A DNA stretch of 64,000 nucleotides from Sipunculus nudus (Eukaryota > Annelida > Sipuncula > Golfingiida > Sipunculidae), in the NCBI GenBank assembly GCA_026874595.1, contig CM049309.1, forward strand, positions 29,517,033 to 29,581,032. The letters run 5' to 3'. The position numbers were made by a program, and so were the translations under genes. Shown here in pieces: positions 1 through 11,579 of this stretch (position 1 is its first letter; each line of letters starts with the position of its first letter). Below the pieces are notes generated by a model that was not told where the DNA came from, searched no databases, and worked only from the letters and a program-made list of their open reading frames with translations.

Positions 1-187
1 AAGCCCGGTATACTGGGTTTATCAGCTGGTGTTTAATTATAATATTTTTAGGTTTCAGAAAAAATTTCACTTTTTCTGGATAAAAAGAATCCTAAGTTTT
101 TCATTTATCTGTCTAGTGTGGCATCATGGAATTACAGCAGTATTCTGACTTATAAATTCCATATGGCCTCAAAATAATTTCACTTAC

Positions 188-229
188 TTTAAACTGTCTA
201 CTTCCTCTTTCATGAGTTGTAAGTTGTTC
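188..229 (-). CDS. TPR: TPR exon (14-codon microexon)
   Basis: 42 nt with acceptor ...tctcattttag and donor gtaagt. One base completes a Lys codon, then NNLQLMKEEVDSL and two bases of the next codon. It resembles vertebrate NLIQSLKEDLNKV (from memory). Compared with vertebrates, about 14 residues are missing between this exon and the one at 5175, so either the protein is shorter here or a further tiny exon lies in between. Confidence 0.78.
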
Positions 230-1615
230 CTAAAATGAGAACAATTTTCATTGTAAAAATAGACATGTTAACCATGACCTGTCTAACTGAAGACAGACAT
301 GCAAAAAACATATTATAGCTTTAAATGTGAACAACACTTCACTCCAAAAAAACACATTTTGCACCGCACTCCACTCTCATTGGTCTGATTACAATTCTAT
401 ATTCGGTGCCAAACAGAACAAAGGTAACAACAAACAAGGTTCAATAACATTATATATATATATATATATATCATAGATGTCACAAAAGGATAAGGACACA
501 AAATAAACTAGAATGGTTTGTTTTGCATGGTTTGCAATGGTTTACATCATTTCATATATATATATATATATGAAATGTAACAAACGACTTTTGCATGGAC
601 AAGGAGGCATTTACCAGAAAAGGAAATATTCCCCAAATGATAGTTTCATTTGTATTATTTGTATGCATCAAAAACACTTCTTTGCATGTACGTGCAACTG
701 TCAAAGACCATTATATGAACAATGAATGGAGGTTTATACATTTTTTATTGATGCAAAAAGCTTGAATACTATCCACAATTACCGGTAGGCACTGTCAAGT
801 AGTAGTGCTCATGGGGCGACATGATGGTTAAGACGGCTGAAACTGTCATATTATTAACTTGCACTAACTTAATCAAGGCTTGTGGTATGAATATAAAAAT
901 TAAAATGTAGAACCTTGAAATGTATATCTTTCGTGCAGTATATAACTTGTTATAAAAAAATCGTGGTAATTATCACCCAACAATATGTTTAAAACCCCCT
1001 GCTGTAACAAACTGCTGCCTGCTTGGCAAGGAAATAATTGCTTACATTTAACTCATTTGCGGCATTATTTAGCAATGTTTATTTGTAAAAACTGTTAAAT
1101 GAATAAACAGCTGACATCTTAAAGAGTCGAATAATAGTTGACGACCGTTTTCATATCAAGTTTGAGTGCCGCCATGTGCATAAACCCCCGGGTGTTCCGC
1201 TAGGAATATATTTCGAAGGGCTGTACATGTTGGGTGGTAAACAGAACAGCCAACTACTCTGTCCCATCTTGCCATACGCGAACGCTGACTTGGCAAGATG
1301 ACAGGGAAACTTTCTTCATGAAAAAAATTTTTTACCTCGACTGGCCACTTTAATTTCACTTTAAAATCACATTTTCACCCATCATGTTTCCTGTACGTTT
1401 GGATCTCTATAAGGTACCAGTTATTTTGATATTTAGTTCACCGGACCGGCGATATTTTCTAACGCACCAGCAAGTTGGGACATGGAGCGATGTATCAACG
1501 TACGATGTGACAATGACAAGGTAACTGATATGACAATGAATCGAATCTTCCGAGTAATTCAAGATAAATGACTTTTCACCATAGATAGAGATTTCTAAAT
1601 ATTACTTTAAGAATA
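230..1615. other. Intronic sequence with (TA)n runs
   Basis: No gene or repeat family recognised. Two (TA)n microsatellites lie at about 451-471 and 553-572. The second is the centre of a palindrome reading TTTCA(TA)nTGAAA. Confidence 0.5.
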
Positions 1616-3845
1616 ACAAGGCCTACAGGCCTAATGTGAACCTGTGCAAAATCTGGGAGTATGAATGGAGGTTTATTTTTAAAATTTAATATTGATCCTC
1701 TTAAGTCCTGCATATCTACCTTAGTCATTATGATTTCAGCAAAATCGAAGTTTCAGACCTGGACCTACAAGTTTCAGTCTAGGACATTTAACAACTAGAA
1801 AATGGATAGTCGACAAGCAACAATGTGTATTCGCAGAAATCAGAGTGGGACAGGTGAAGTGAGGCATGGATTTAGTGGCAAGGGGAATAGAGTGAGGTGT
1901 GTTGCATATTAGCATGGATGTCTGCAGTGTAAACCTGGTGCCATCTGTTATAAAATGGAGAAAGCTGTCCAGGATGTATAAACCTGCAAAATTTCAGGTG
2001 GAAAAGTCAAACCACTGCTGAGATATGAGTGATTTTATCCCAAGGCAGATGAACAGAAGGACACTGTGCATAAATGGTTGCAGGTGGTGCCACCAGTTTT
2101 GCCTAAGATGAAGAGCTATGTGAGATCTATACACATGCAAAATTTGGCCCAATTGGTCAAACGGTTCCAGAGATATGAGCTTGGATGTCTGCAGAGTAAA
2201 CAAGAATGTAGGTGGCGCCACCAGTCATAAAATCGAGAATGCTCTCCAGGATGTATAAACCTGCAAATTTTCAGGTGGAAAAGTCAAACCACTGCTGAGA
2301 TATGAGTGATTTTATCCCAAGGCAGATGAACAGATGAATGTTGTGCAAAAATGGTTGCAGGTGGCACCACCATTTTTAGGGTATTTTTTAAGCTATCCAA
2401 GGGCTACATTTGTGCAAAATTTTTAGCCTGATCGGTCAAACGGTTCCCGAGATATGTGTTAATGTGTGGAAACAGATGCACAAATGGACGCTGGGCAGCG
2501 AGGAAAGGTCAGAGGTCAACCAAAAATGAGGGCGCAGCAGTTCACATGACCTGATGATAAACTGGATTCCCTTAAAATGCAAACCAAGTTTTTTCAAACA
2601 CTGAGTGAACTCTTGACCTGCACCTGGTTGGACTGAGTGAACTTTTAACCTGTATCTGGCTGCACTGAGTGAACTCTTAACCTGTTGCATAATCTAATAC
2701 AGTTGGCAGTCTGCCAAAGGTAAAAATAGATCCAGGCTGATCTTTGGCCTGTTGCAAAATCTGAAATAGTTGGCAGTCTGCCCAGCTATTTAACCTGAAA
2801 TCTAAATGTTTAGTGGCTTGATGTAATAGATGCTGATAAAATGGTGCCAGGCTACATGTAACTAGATGTAATACATTAAAGACAATTATTATAAGAATTA
2901 TCGTGGGGATGATTCTTGTAAAATATTAAACAAATTGGCGTCAGTTGATAATGTTTTGCAGGTTTATCACTCATACAGGAAGATACAGCAAACTGGCTAA
3001 GTTCTCCTTCCCGTAACTCAGCCAAAAAGCACTGAACCAAAACCATTTTAACAAACTTGATTTATCAACATCTGAGGATAATTGATGTGTGAGATTTAAG
3101 AATTTGGCCCAGTGGTTTTTGAGGAGAAGATCTTTGTAGCCACTGAGCTAAAATGGGTTGTTATGGCATATGATTTAACTACTAATAACTCAGCCAAAAG
3201 TCACTAAACAGAGACCATTTGAACAAACTTCAGAAAGCACTACCCTAGGATAATTTTTATGTGATATTAAACAAATTGGCCATATGGTTTCAGGAGAAGT
3301 TCTTTGTAGCCCTCAGTATGATACAGGCACTGATGACCCCCGTACAAAAAAGGATTATGCAGGTTGCACCACCAATACCTCAATTTCAGATATGACTCAG
3401 TGACCAACAATGGCATAAAATTTGGTGATGATAGCTCCAGCTGTTTCTGAGAATGAAATTTTAGAATGTTTTTTTGACAGATGACTAAGTTCAACTTCCT
3501 GTAACTCGGCCAAAATTCATCAAACTGAAACCATTCGAACAAACTTGAGAGAGATGGTATAAGAGATTATTTCTGTGATATACTGTAAAATTTGGCTGGA
3601 CCATTTTGAAGGAGAAGATTTTTTCAAGTATTTTTACTTTTTCTCTTTAAAATCTAAGAAAATGCAGTTAGCCAAAAATAAGCAAAATCTGATATTGTTG
3701 TTCAGATGGCTAATTTTTTGCATAAAATTTCATGATGCTAGCGCCTGTTATTTTTTTAGATAGTATGGGTTAACATACAGAAGCCGGACAACAGAAGCCG
3801 GAAGACGCCACACCATCCCATTAGCTCAAAGGTTCACTAAAAATT
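1616..3845 (+). repeat. Family E/H composite element, copy 1
   Basis: It begins ACAAGGCCTACAGGCCTAAT and ends TTAGCTCAAAGGTTCACTAAAA. At about 1793 a second family start (H, ACTAGAA...GTAGTCG) lies inside, followed by about 280-bp tandem core units. A block with 'cagccaaaaatcac' motifs runs to the right end. The motif AACCTGTG near the left end is inverted near the right end in better-preserved copies (CACAGGTT). The same composite layout recurs at 33197-35652. No coding potential. Confidence 0.7.
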
Positions 3846-4065
3846 GAGGCTTTTGCTTAATTTCTCAAAGAAAGAAGCTGCAGTGACCCATTTTTAGGTT
3901 TTGTAGGAGAACTTCTAAGGGACATCTAGCTCTATGTCAAATTTTGGATTTGAAGGTCTAATGGTTTCAAAACGTGTCCTGTTAATGGATGTCCAGCTGG
4001 CTGGCTTTAGGACTATAGGACAAAGGACTATAGCTCAGATGACTTAAAGTCAGCTGAGCTAACAA
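3844..4065 (+). repeat. Family A 3' part
   Basis: Family A core (acttaatttctcaaag... then ...ggtttcaaaacgtg...) ending in the diagnostic 3' hairpin TAGCTCAGATGACTTaaAGTCAGCTGAGCTA at 4031-4061, here given in two arms around a short loop. The left part is missing because the E/H composite abuts it. Confidence 0.75.
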
Positions 4066-4331
4066 AACAACACCAGTGGTTTTAATACTATGCACTGTTA
4101 ATAGGCTTTTAGTGGAAAACAAAGTTTTTTCCTTCATTTTTCAAAGGAATGAAGTTGCAGGGACAAAGTCTTGGTTTGGTAGGAAAACTTAGGAACATTT
4201 AACTGTAGATCAAATTTTGGATTTGTAGGTCTAACGGTTCCAAATATGCCCTGTTCACAGACATCCAGCTGGAAAAATGACGGACAAAGGAAAATTGCTG
4301 TAGCTCTGATGATTTACCGGTATGTCAGCAT
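4066..4331 (+). repeat. Family A 3' part, second copy, hairpin interrupted
   Basis: A second family A core in tandem. Its terminal hairpin starts (tagctctgatgattta) but breaks off near 4325-4331, where L2-like LINE sequence begins. Confidence 0.6.
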
Positions 4332-4865
4332 ATGAGCGACAGCATCACTGGTATTCTGAGAGATCTCCACTGGCTTCCTGTTAAGTTTTGGGTCAGTTTC
4401 AAGGCTTTGTGTCTAACCTATCAATGTGTGAATGGTTTTGCCCCTGCATATTTGTTCAAGCTTGTGTACCCATATGTGCCATCAAGAAATCTCCAATCAA
4501 ACAGCCAGCTGCTACAGCAGCAACCAGCCTCCAGAACAAGATCCTATGGAGACCGCACCTTTGAAGTCACTGCACTAAAATTATGGAATCAGTTGCCTAT
4601 GGTCCTAAAAATGTGTGACTCGTATGTCACTTTTAAGAAAAAAATAAAGACATCTTTTTAGCATATCATTAGACAATTCCTCAAGTCAGTTTCACTACTT
4701 ACAGACTCTTAATAATCTTAGTCAAGCTTTATAGTATTTTAATTTTTTTATTTATCTCTTATTTTAGATTTTAACTTAAATTATGCATATTACTGTAAGG
4801 CACCCCCGAGCAACACTGAGTGCTGTAAGGTGGTGCATTATCAAGTGAATAAATTTTTATAAATT
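4332..4865 (+). pseudogene. L2/CR1-like LINE 3' fragment
   Basis: About 110 codons are open from 4332 to 4661 and encode the region after reverse transcriptase in L2/CR1/Rex1-type LINEs. Visible landmarks are LRDLHWLPV, GFAPAYL, VPYVPSR-like YPYVPSR, TRSYGDRTFEV and LWNQLP; these match the family's usual C-terminal pattern. An AT-rich 3' UTR follows, ending GTGAATAAATTTTTATAAA near 4863. There is no reverse transcriptase or endonuclease, so it is a dead 5'-truncated copy, antisense to TPR. The clade call rests on motif memory only. Confidence 0.82.
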
Positions 4866-5110
4866 ATGTTTAAGGTCCTGTGACCTTGACCTCTGACCTT
4901 GTGGACTCAAATGAAACAGGGTTCTGCCCCTCTCAGCAGGCAGACAGTATGTGAAAGATGGAAGGTGTGGCATGTAAAGTGTGGGCAGAACTTCAAAAGA
5001 TATGAGTTCACAAACATCCTGTATTTCCACAGATTCAACAATTAAATTTATGGGGTTCGTAATTGCAGATAATTTGAAATTGATGATTAAGATAAAGGGC
5101 ACCTTGTAAA
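4866..5110 (+). repeat. Family C-like core fragment
   Basis: Contains the repeated phrase GTGACCTTGACCTCTGACCTT and 'gtgaaagatggaagg', which are features of the family C core at 26.2-26.9 kb. No ends are recognisable. Confidence 0.5.
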
Positions 5111-5174
5111 GTAGATGTCTGCAACTGAAGATCTTACATGTGTTTATCTTAATGCCGATGTTTATTACACTTAC

Positions 5175-5237
5175 TTTTGTTTGGTTAATTCATCACTTTG
5201 AGTTTTTATTTGCTTTTCCAGTGCTTCTTTCTCTTCC
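5175..5237 (-). CDS. TPR: TPR exon (20 codons)
   Basis: 63 nt with acceptor ...ttttttgtag and donor gtaagt. One base completes a Val codon from the exon 16 kb upstream, then EEKEALEKQIKTQSDELTKQ and two bases. KRV-V-EEKEALEKQI aligns to vertebrate RKL-L-SEKEVHTKRI without gaps (from memory). Confidence 0.91.
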
Positions 5238-5475
5238 CTACAAAAAATCATAAAGTATACAGTGAAATCAGTACCCAGCGACCACCGCCACCAGCAACTA
5301 TCTATGACTTACAATCAAAAACTGAATGCACAGAGCTTAATCTCTTATTAATACCTTTGTTAAGCAACCATTTGTGATACACAGCCATCAGTTTAGCTAC
5401 CACCTGTTTGCAGTGGGCCAGGTCCCTTATGCTTTGTTAACCTTTCTCCAAAAATGAAAGTTCTCTGATTATTGA

Positions 5476-6032
5476 GGGAACATACACAGGGGGACCCATA
5501 GGTCATGGCGCTCAGCTGATTTTTTTAAATTTTAGCATATGCAAAATATAACTGAATTTTTTTTAAATTTTAGCAAATGCAAAATATACTTATTTCTATT
5601 GTTTTTTATATAAATTAGCACATGAAAAGCTTTAAGAGGAAACGGCCAAGCTATCTGGTGATAATCAAATATTAAATATATGTTTGCCAAACTAACACTA
5701 TGCACTTTAATGAACTAAATTAAAGATGCAGGAGCCTCTCCTGCTCAAATATCAAGTATCAGTATTTCAGCTACGTGATAGTCATATGTGTGTATTATAA
5801 CCACTCCACTGGGAATGTATGAACCCCTGTCAACTATAGAATAAGGAAGAAAGTGGAGCTTAAATAAGGTATAATAATACACATTTTATTTATTAACTGA
5901 AATAAAGTGCTGTAAAAAAATTAAAATACTCATTTTCAAATGAGCATAAACTAAATCTGATAAGTACATATTGCACTGAGTAAAACATGAAAGTTGTGAC
6001 CTGAAACCATTTAAGAATGCAATAAGGAGAAA
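5476..6032 (+). repeat. Family A left end (long-left subfamily)
   Basis: Starts GGGACCCATAGGTCATGGCG then GCTCAGCTGA. The following ~500 bp (with 'ggagcctct', 'taaccac' and 'tattaactgaa' landmarks) recurs at 24353-24800 and 38391-38930. It is cut off where a family B start begins at 6033. Confidence 0.7.
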
Positions 6033-6234
6033 AACTAGATGTGTCGGAACTACACAAATGCCCCCGCCTGGAGCAAATTAGTAATATTTGTTAAAGTTTG
6101 TAAAATTTTCCATGTTCAGGAGCTGTCATACGGTCAAAAGTAGGTAAACCAGGACAAAATGTGAACTCGATCTGTGAAGGGTCATCATGCACCCACACAC
6201 AAAAAATTAGGCCAATATCTGTTAGCATTGAGAA
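6033..6234 (+). repeat. Family B left end, truncated by a family A insertion
   Basis: Starts ACTAGATGTGTCGGAACTAC and reads ATGCCCCCGCC. It has one partial core unit and stops at 6234, where an intact family A start begins. Confidence 0.75.
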
Positions 6235-8338
6235 ACAAGGGACCCATGGGTCATGGCGCTCAGCTGTTAGATATGATAAAAAATATGATGTGAGAAAGAG
6301 GCACATGCTGGTTTTGTGTGGTAATAAATATAAGCTTTATTATGAGTTGTTGGTGTTTAGCTTATGTATTATTTGACAGTATCTTTGGAGACAGGAAAGA
6401 GGATTGATTTCATTTATTTTATTAACAAATTGAGTGCTATTGTCACACAGATTTTGACTTGGCCATATAACTTATAAGCAGCACATATAATAAAAGAGTT
6501 TAACTATTTATTAAAATTTAATAACAAATATTGTGCCAATATAATTTTTATTTAAAAAAAATAATAAGACTAGATGTGTCGGAATGACACGAATGCCCCC
6601 GCCTTGGGCAAATTAGAAACATTTGTAAAATTTTGAAAATTTTTTTTAAGTTCAGGAGGTGTCGTATGGTCAAAAGTAGGTCAACAAGGGCAAAATGCAA
6701 ACTCCATCTGTAACGGGTCATTATCAAGAAACACACCAAAAATCATGCCAGTATATGCAGGCATTGTGAAAAAAAGTCCATTTTCCATAAAAATTTCTGT
6801 CTTTCATGAAATTTTCTATGTTTAGGAGCCGTAAAACAATCAAAAGTAGGTCAACCGGGATGAAACGCGAACTCAATCTGTAACTGTCCTTATCTGCCCA
6901 CACATAAAAAATCAGGATGGTATCTGCAGGCATTGAGGAAAAAAAGTCAGTACATATGCATTTGCTATGAAAATTTATATTTTTCATGAAAATTTCTGTC
7001 TTTCATGAAATTTTCTATGTTCAGGTACAGTCAAATGGTCAAAAGTAGGTCAACTGAGACAAAACAAGAACTCGATCTGTAACTGGTCATTATCTGCCTA
7101 CACACCAAAAATCAGGCCCGTATCTGCAGGCACTGTGAAAAAAAGTCCATACATGTGCACTTTTTTATGAAATTTTCTATGTTAGAGCACCTTCAAACGG
7201 TCAAAAATGGGTCAACTGGGACAAAACGTGAACTTGATCTATTACTGGTCATTATCTGCCCACACACCAAAAATCAGGCCAATATCTGCAGGTATTGCAA
7301 AGAAAAGTCTGTACAAGTGTATTTGTCATGAAAATTTTACATGAAATTTTCTATCTGCAGGTATTGCAAAGAAAAGTCTGTACAAGTGTATTTGTCATGA
7401 AAATTTATATTTTACATGATATTTTCTATGTTCAGGAGCCGTAAAACAGTCAAAAGTAGGTCAACTGGGACGAAACGCGAACTCGATCTGTAACTGGTCT
7501 ATATCTGCATACACACCAAAAATCAGGCCAATACCTGCAAGCATTGCGAAAAAAAGTCTGTACATGTGTATCTGTCATGAATATTTCTATTTTTCATGAA
7601 ATTTTCTAAGTTTAGGAGCCGTAAAACGGTCAAAAGTCGGTCAACCGGGAGGAAACGCGAACTTGATCTGTAACTGGTCTATATCTGCCCACACAACAAG
7701 AATCAGGCCAATATCTGCAGGCATTGCGAAAAAAGTCCGTACATGTGTATCTGTCATGAATATTTCTATTTTTCATGAAATTTTCTAAGTTTAGGAGCCA
7801 TAAAACGGTCTAAAGTAGGTCAACCGGGACGAAACGTGAACTCAATCTGTAACTGGTCTATATCTGTCCACACACCAAAAATCAGACCAATATCTGAAGG
7901 CATTGCGAAAAAAAGTCCGTACATGTGTATTTGTCATGAAATTTCATATTTTTCATGAAATTTTCTATGTTCAGGAGCCGTAAAATGGTCAAAAGTAGGT
8001 CAACCGGGACGAAACGCGAATTCGATCTGTAACTGGTCTATATCTGCCAACACTAAAAAATCAGGCCAATATCTGCAGGCATTGCGAAAAAAAGTCCGTA
8101 CAACTGTTTGATTTCGGAACGACGGAAGGACGGACATGGGTAGAACTATATGCCCCGGCCACTTTGTGGCGGGGGCATAAAAATCAAATGATTTTTTAAA
8201 TTAAAATATAACTGAAATGATTATTGAAATAATATTATAGAATATATTCATGAATGCATTCATGAATACATTTTGAAAGTATCTGCACTGGTATTCAAAT
8301 ACTTTCATTTTTACCTGAATTCCCAATCTTATGCAATA
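6235..8338 (+). repeat. Family A segment interrupted by a complete family B element
   Basis: The family A left end ACAAGGGACCCATGGGTCAT at 6235 continues to 6568 and resumes at 8181-8338. The same sequence is present uninterrupted at about 14416-14895, which identifies 6569-8180 as an insertion. Confidence 0.8.
6569..8180 (+). mobile_element. Family B element, full length (1612 bp)
   Basis: The left end is ACTAGATGTGTCGGAATGAC, with a small stem (GTGTCG/GACAC) followed by ATGCCCCCGCC. The core is about eight or nine direct repeats; the best-kept copies are spaced 178-180 bp (landmark TCAGGAGCCGTAAAA near 7434, 7614, 7792 and 7970). The right end has an ACGGAAGGACGGAC tract, then ACTATA, then the hairpin TGCCCCGGCCAC-ttt-GTGGCGGGGGCA (8151-8177) and TAAAA. 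The right arm is the inverse of the left ATGCCCCCGCC motif. No open reading frame, so it is non-autonomous. The architecture resembles Helentron-like HINEs (inference). Confidence 0.85.
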
Positions 8339-8969
8339 ACAAGGGACCTATGGGTCACGGCGCTCAGCTGATCATGATTGAACTATAAATGTATCACCAT
8401 TGTGATACTATATTTAGTCGACAAACCTTATGAATATCATGGACCTATTATAAAGGAATATAATGTAATATGCGAGTAAATCATGTATGAAATTACCTGA
8501 CTGATGGATTAATATGGAGTAAATATAGTGGTTTATTTTTTATTTATTTGGGAGCTGTTGAAAATAGCAATATATTTGAGCAAATATGAATGCAATGAAA
8601 GTACACTAAGCAGTGGTAGAATGATGATAAGGCTATTTGTTGAAGGATCTATAGTGTATAGAAGTCCGCAAGATTTCAATTTGACATATATAATGTTATT
8701 ATTAACTATGCTGAAGAGTGGATTTATGAATTGTGACTGTATGACATGATATCTCTTAGGTTTTGATAAGGTACATTATATTGATGCCCACCACATCTAC
8801 ATATTACACAATATTGACATAATTTCTGGCACGTACATAGGCAACAAACAGTTATACAATATATAAAAATATGAATATATCTGATTCAACTTGTTCTCAT
8901 TTACTGAGGCTGACATTGGGATGGGGTTCGGAGAAGGAAACAGTGTGGGCAGCAAGGAGGGTTGGATGT

Positions 8970-9005
8970 AGAGAGAAAAGGAGATAGAGAGAGAGGGAGG
9001 GAGCA
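8970..9005 (+). repeat. Short (GA)n-rich low-complexity tract
   Basis: gagagaaaaggagatagagagagaggg: purine-rich, no coding signal. Confidence 0.8.
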
Positions 9006-9099
9006 TTCAACAGTACTTAAACACCTGGAAGGTTAAAATCTAAAATATTATGAAATGTAGATAAAGTCTGAGAGAAAGAGGTAATCTAGGCTATGGTTG

Positions 9100-11012
9100 G
9101 TTGATATGATTGAAGAAATTGTTGCAAATAATATTTTAAGATCTGACCTTGCGCTTTCATTGGATACCTTTTTGACAGGCTGTTGACAGTTCAACATTTT
9201 ACACATTTGTCTAATGAGATCCAATTTTTTTAATTTAAACTTTAATTAAACTGTTTTTTCTATTTTATGATATGTATACAGTTGCTATAAAATCCCCACT
9301 CCACAGGCGGAAGGACTTGATGGAGGGGGGGGGTTACGATGGGAGTTACAACGCCTCTGTCTCTCTGTATATATTTTCTTCAAATTATTAAATTTTATGC
9401 TATAGCAATAGCACTATTGTTGACAGTGCGAAGGAGCAAGGACTTAGTGGGGTGGGGGAAGGGGATGGTGGGAGTTACAATACCCTTGCATATACGTACA
9501 GGATATGAAATTTAATTAATCAGAGCTTACAGGAAAAAAAAGTTTATTCATAATTATTAAATATTTAAAACAGGCAAGAAAGCTAGAGAAACAAAGCAAA
9601 TAATTTTAATTCCCATTCTTCTGAGCCAGGAAATTATGAACAATTTTTACATAAATTCCCTTTATTATAACATCATTTTTTTCCAGGTTTGAAAATGTAA
9701 CTATACATTTAGAGTATAACATATATATGTGAATATTTCAGTTGATTCACATTTCTTAATTGCATCAACATATATATCTAATAAATTAGGTTTATAGTAC
9801 CTGTCAACATAATGGGGTGGAAGGAGGAAGGGAGGCATAGGGGTGAGAGAGAGAGAAAGAGAGAGAGAGAAAGAGAGCTAGAAAGAGAGAAAGGGAAAGA
9901 GAGAGGAGAAAGGTTCTCTGGTAATTACTGCCTGACCCAGCCTGACCCAGACACTCACAGAAGCAGTAGGCAAGGAGTGAAGGTGTTATGTAACAGCCTG
10001 GAACACTGTTAACCAATGACTTGATGTAAACATTCAAGACATGGTGCTATAAATATGGGTCACTGTGCTCAGTTGAAGTTGGCCTTGAAGGTAAAAATCT
10101 AAAATAATAATGGAGATCAAGTCTAAGATGAAAAGGTAATATATGCCATGGCTGGTTGACATGATTGGTTTGTATTGATGAGTGAGAAATTGTTGCAAAT
10201 AATATTCTGTGACCAAACCATGCATTCTCTAATGTCAAAATTGAAGCATGTGAGCAGTTTGTGAACATAAGATGTATATTATTACCATGATCATTGGCTG
10301 GCTTTTTGATAGTTTGTTGACAGTTCAGTAGTTTACACATTTGCTCAATTGGATCTATTTTACATAATATATATTATTAAATATATGTATTTTTATTTTA
10401 TAAAATGTATACAGTTGAAATATAACTGATGTCTCCAGTCCCCAGATGCAAGAACCTGGTGGTGGTGGTTGGGGGGGGGGGGGGGGGCTGGAAAGATTGG
10501 AGTTACAACATCTCTGTATTAACATAGTGTATATACATATAGGATTTCCACTTAATTCAACAATACTTACAGGATTAAATAGTCCATTCACAATTACATA
10601 ATATTTAAAAAAGGACAGACAGACTGTTAGACAAACAAAGCTGATTATAAATTTTAATATTTTAAAGTTTTTCATCTGCAATATTACACATCTGAATACA
10701 TAAGTTGCTTTCAAATTTCAGACTTTAATGGCTTAAATCCATACACATACAGCATATGAAAGTTATTTCAACAGTGCTTAAAGGAAAAATTTCATAATTA
10801 GTATATATATTTAATGATAATTGAGAGATGATGGACAGACAAGAGCTGATCACTTTATGTTCCATTCTCCTGGGGCAAGAATATGTTTCAATATTAGATC
10901 TTAATTTTTTCTAATCCAATTATCTTTCAAATTGAAAAAATTGTACACATTTGCAATAATAACTAATGTCCCAGTGCACAGGTGACGGTGAGGTGCTAAG
11001 GATCAATGACAG

Positions 11013-11043
<31 letters not shown>

Positions 11044-11350
11044 AAGAGATGGGATTAACAACACTTTTGCATAAACATTCAGGGCAAACAAAGCCTGATC
11101 TCCAATTCTGCTGAGGCTCGAAAATAATGAACACATGTTTGTATTAGATCCTCATTTTTTTATTTTAAGTTTAATTTGTATACATTTCCAATATAACATA
11201 TATTTCTGAATATAAACATTGATTCATAATTCTAAATTGCATCATCATAAATCTCAATCTTGTCATGTAACACCACATCATGCATACAAATGTATATTTA
11301 TATATTCATGGGGGGGGGGGGGGGGAGGGGGTGTGATATGAGAACAATTG
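9100..11350 (+). repeat. Array of related repeats each carrying a polyG run
   Basis: Units share 'gaaattgttgcaaataata', 'tgttgacagttca', 'tttacacatttg' and a G-run followed by 'gggagttacaa'. G-runs occur near 9325, 9455, 10470, 11014-11042 (about 30 G) and 11310. A related unit lies at 28120-28450. No protein-coding evidence; short reading frames recurring in two units are a by-product of the repeat. Confidence 0.65.
9846..9912 (+). repeat. (GA)n/(GAAA)n microsatellite
   Basis: Long run of gagagaaagagagagag type; explains the Arg/Glu-rich and Leu/Ser-rich reading frames seen on the two strands. Confidence 0.9.
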
Positions 11351-11579
11351 TACACTTGTCACAGCAGGGGATCTCCCCCAGTGACTGAAACAAATCAGGA
11401 ACCCTGGCATAGCTGACTTCCAGTGACCTGGAGTGGCCTACCTGCATCTGGAACAAAGCAAGTGACTACAATAGACCCTCAAGATAAAATTCAATAACAG
11501 GCCTAATTTTCAACCTTTTAGTTTCAAATTTCAGATTTAAACACATTAAATACTTATGTTTACATTCTGAGAAAATTAA

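Noticed and set aside
1324-1362. Possible TPR microexon reading EIKVASR on the minus strand
   Set aside because: Has AG and GT borders but its length leaves the wrong phase to join the neighbouring exons, and the acceptor is poor.
6640-8100. Possible hammerhead-ribozyme retrozyme because of the ~178-bp tandem core
   Set aside because: I looked for CTGATGA and GAAA core elements at suitable spacing in the B units and found none.
9804-10037. Leu/Ser-rich and Arg/Glu-rich frames on opposite strands
   Set aside because: Products of a (GA)n microsatellite.
10047-10340. Minus-strand open frame with a close relative at 28122-28394, looking like a conserved protein
   Set aside because: Both lie in copies of the same polyG-family repeat; frame conservation follows from recent shared ancestry and no domain is visible.
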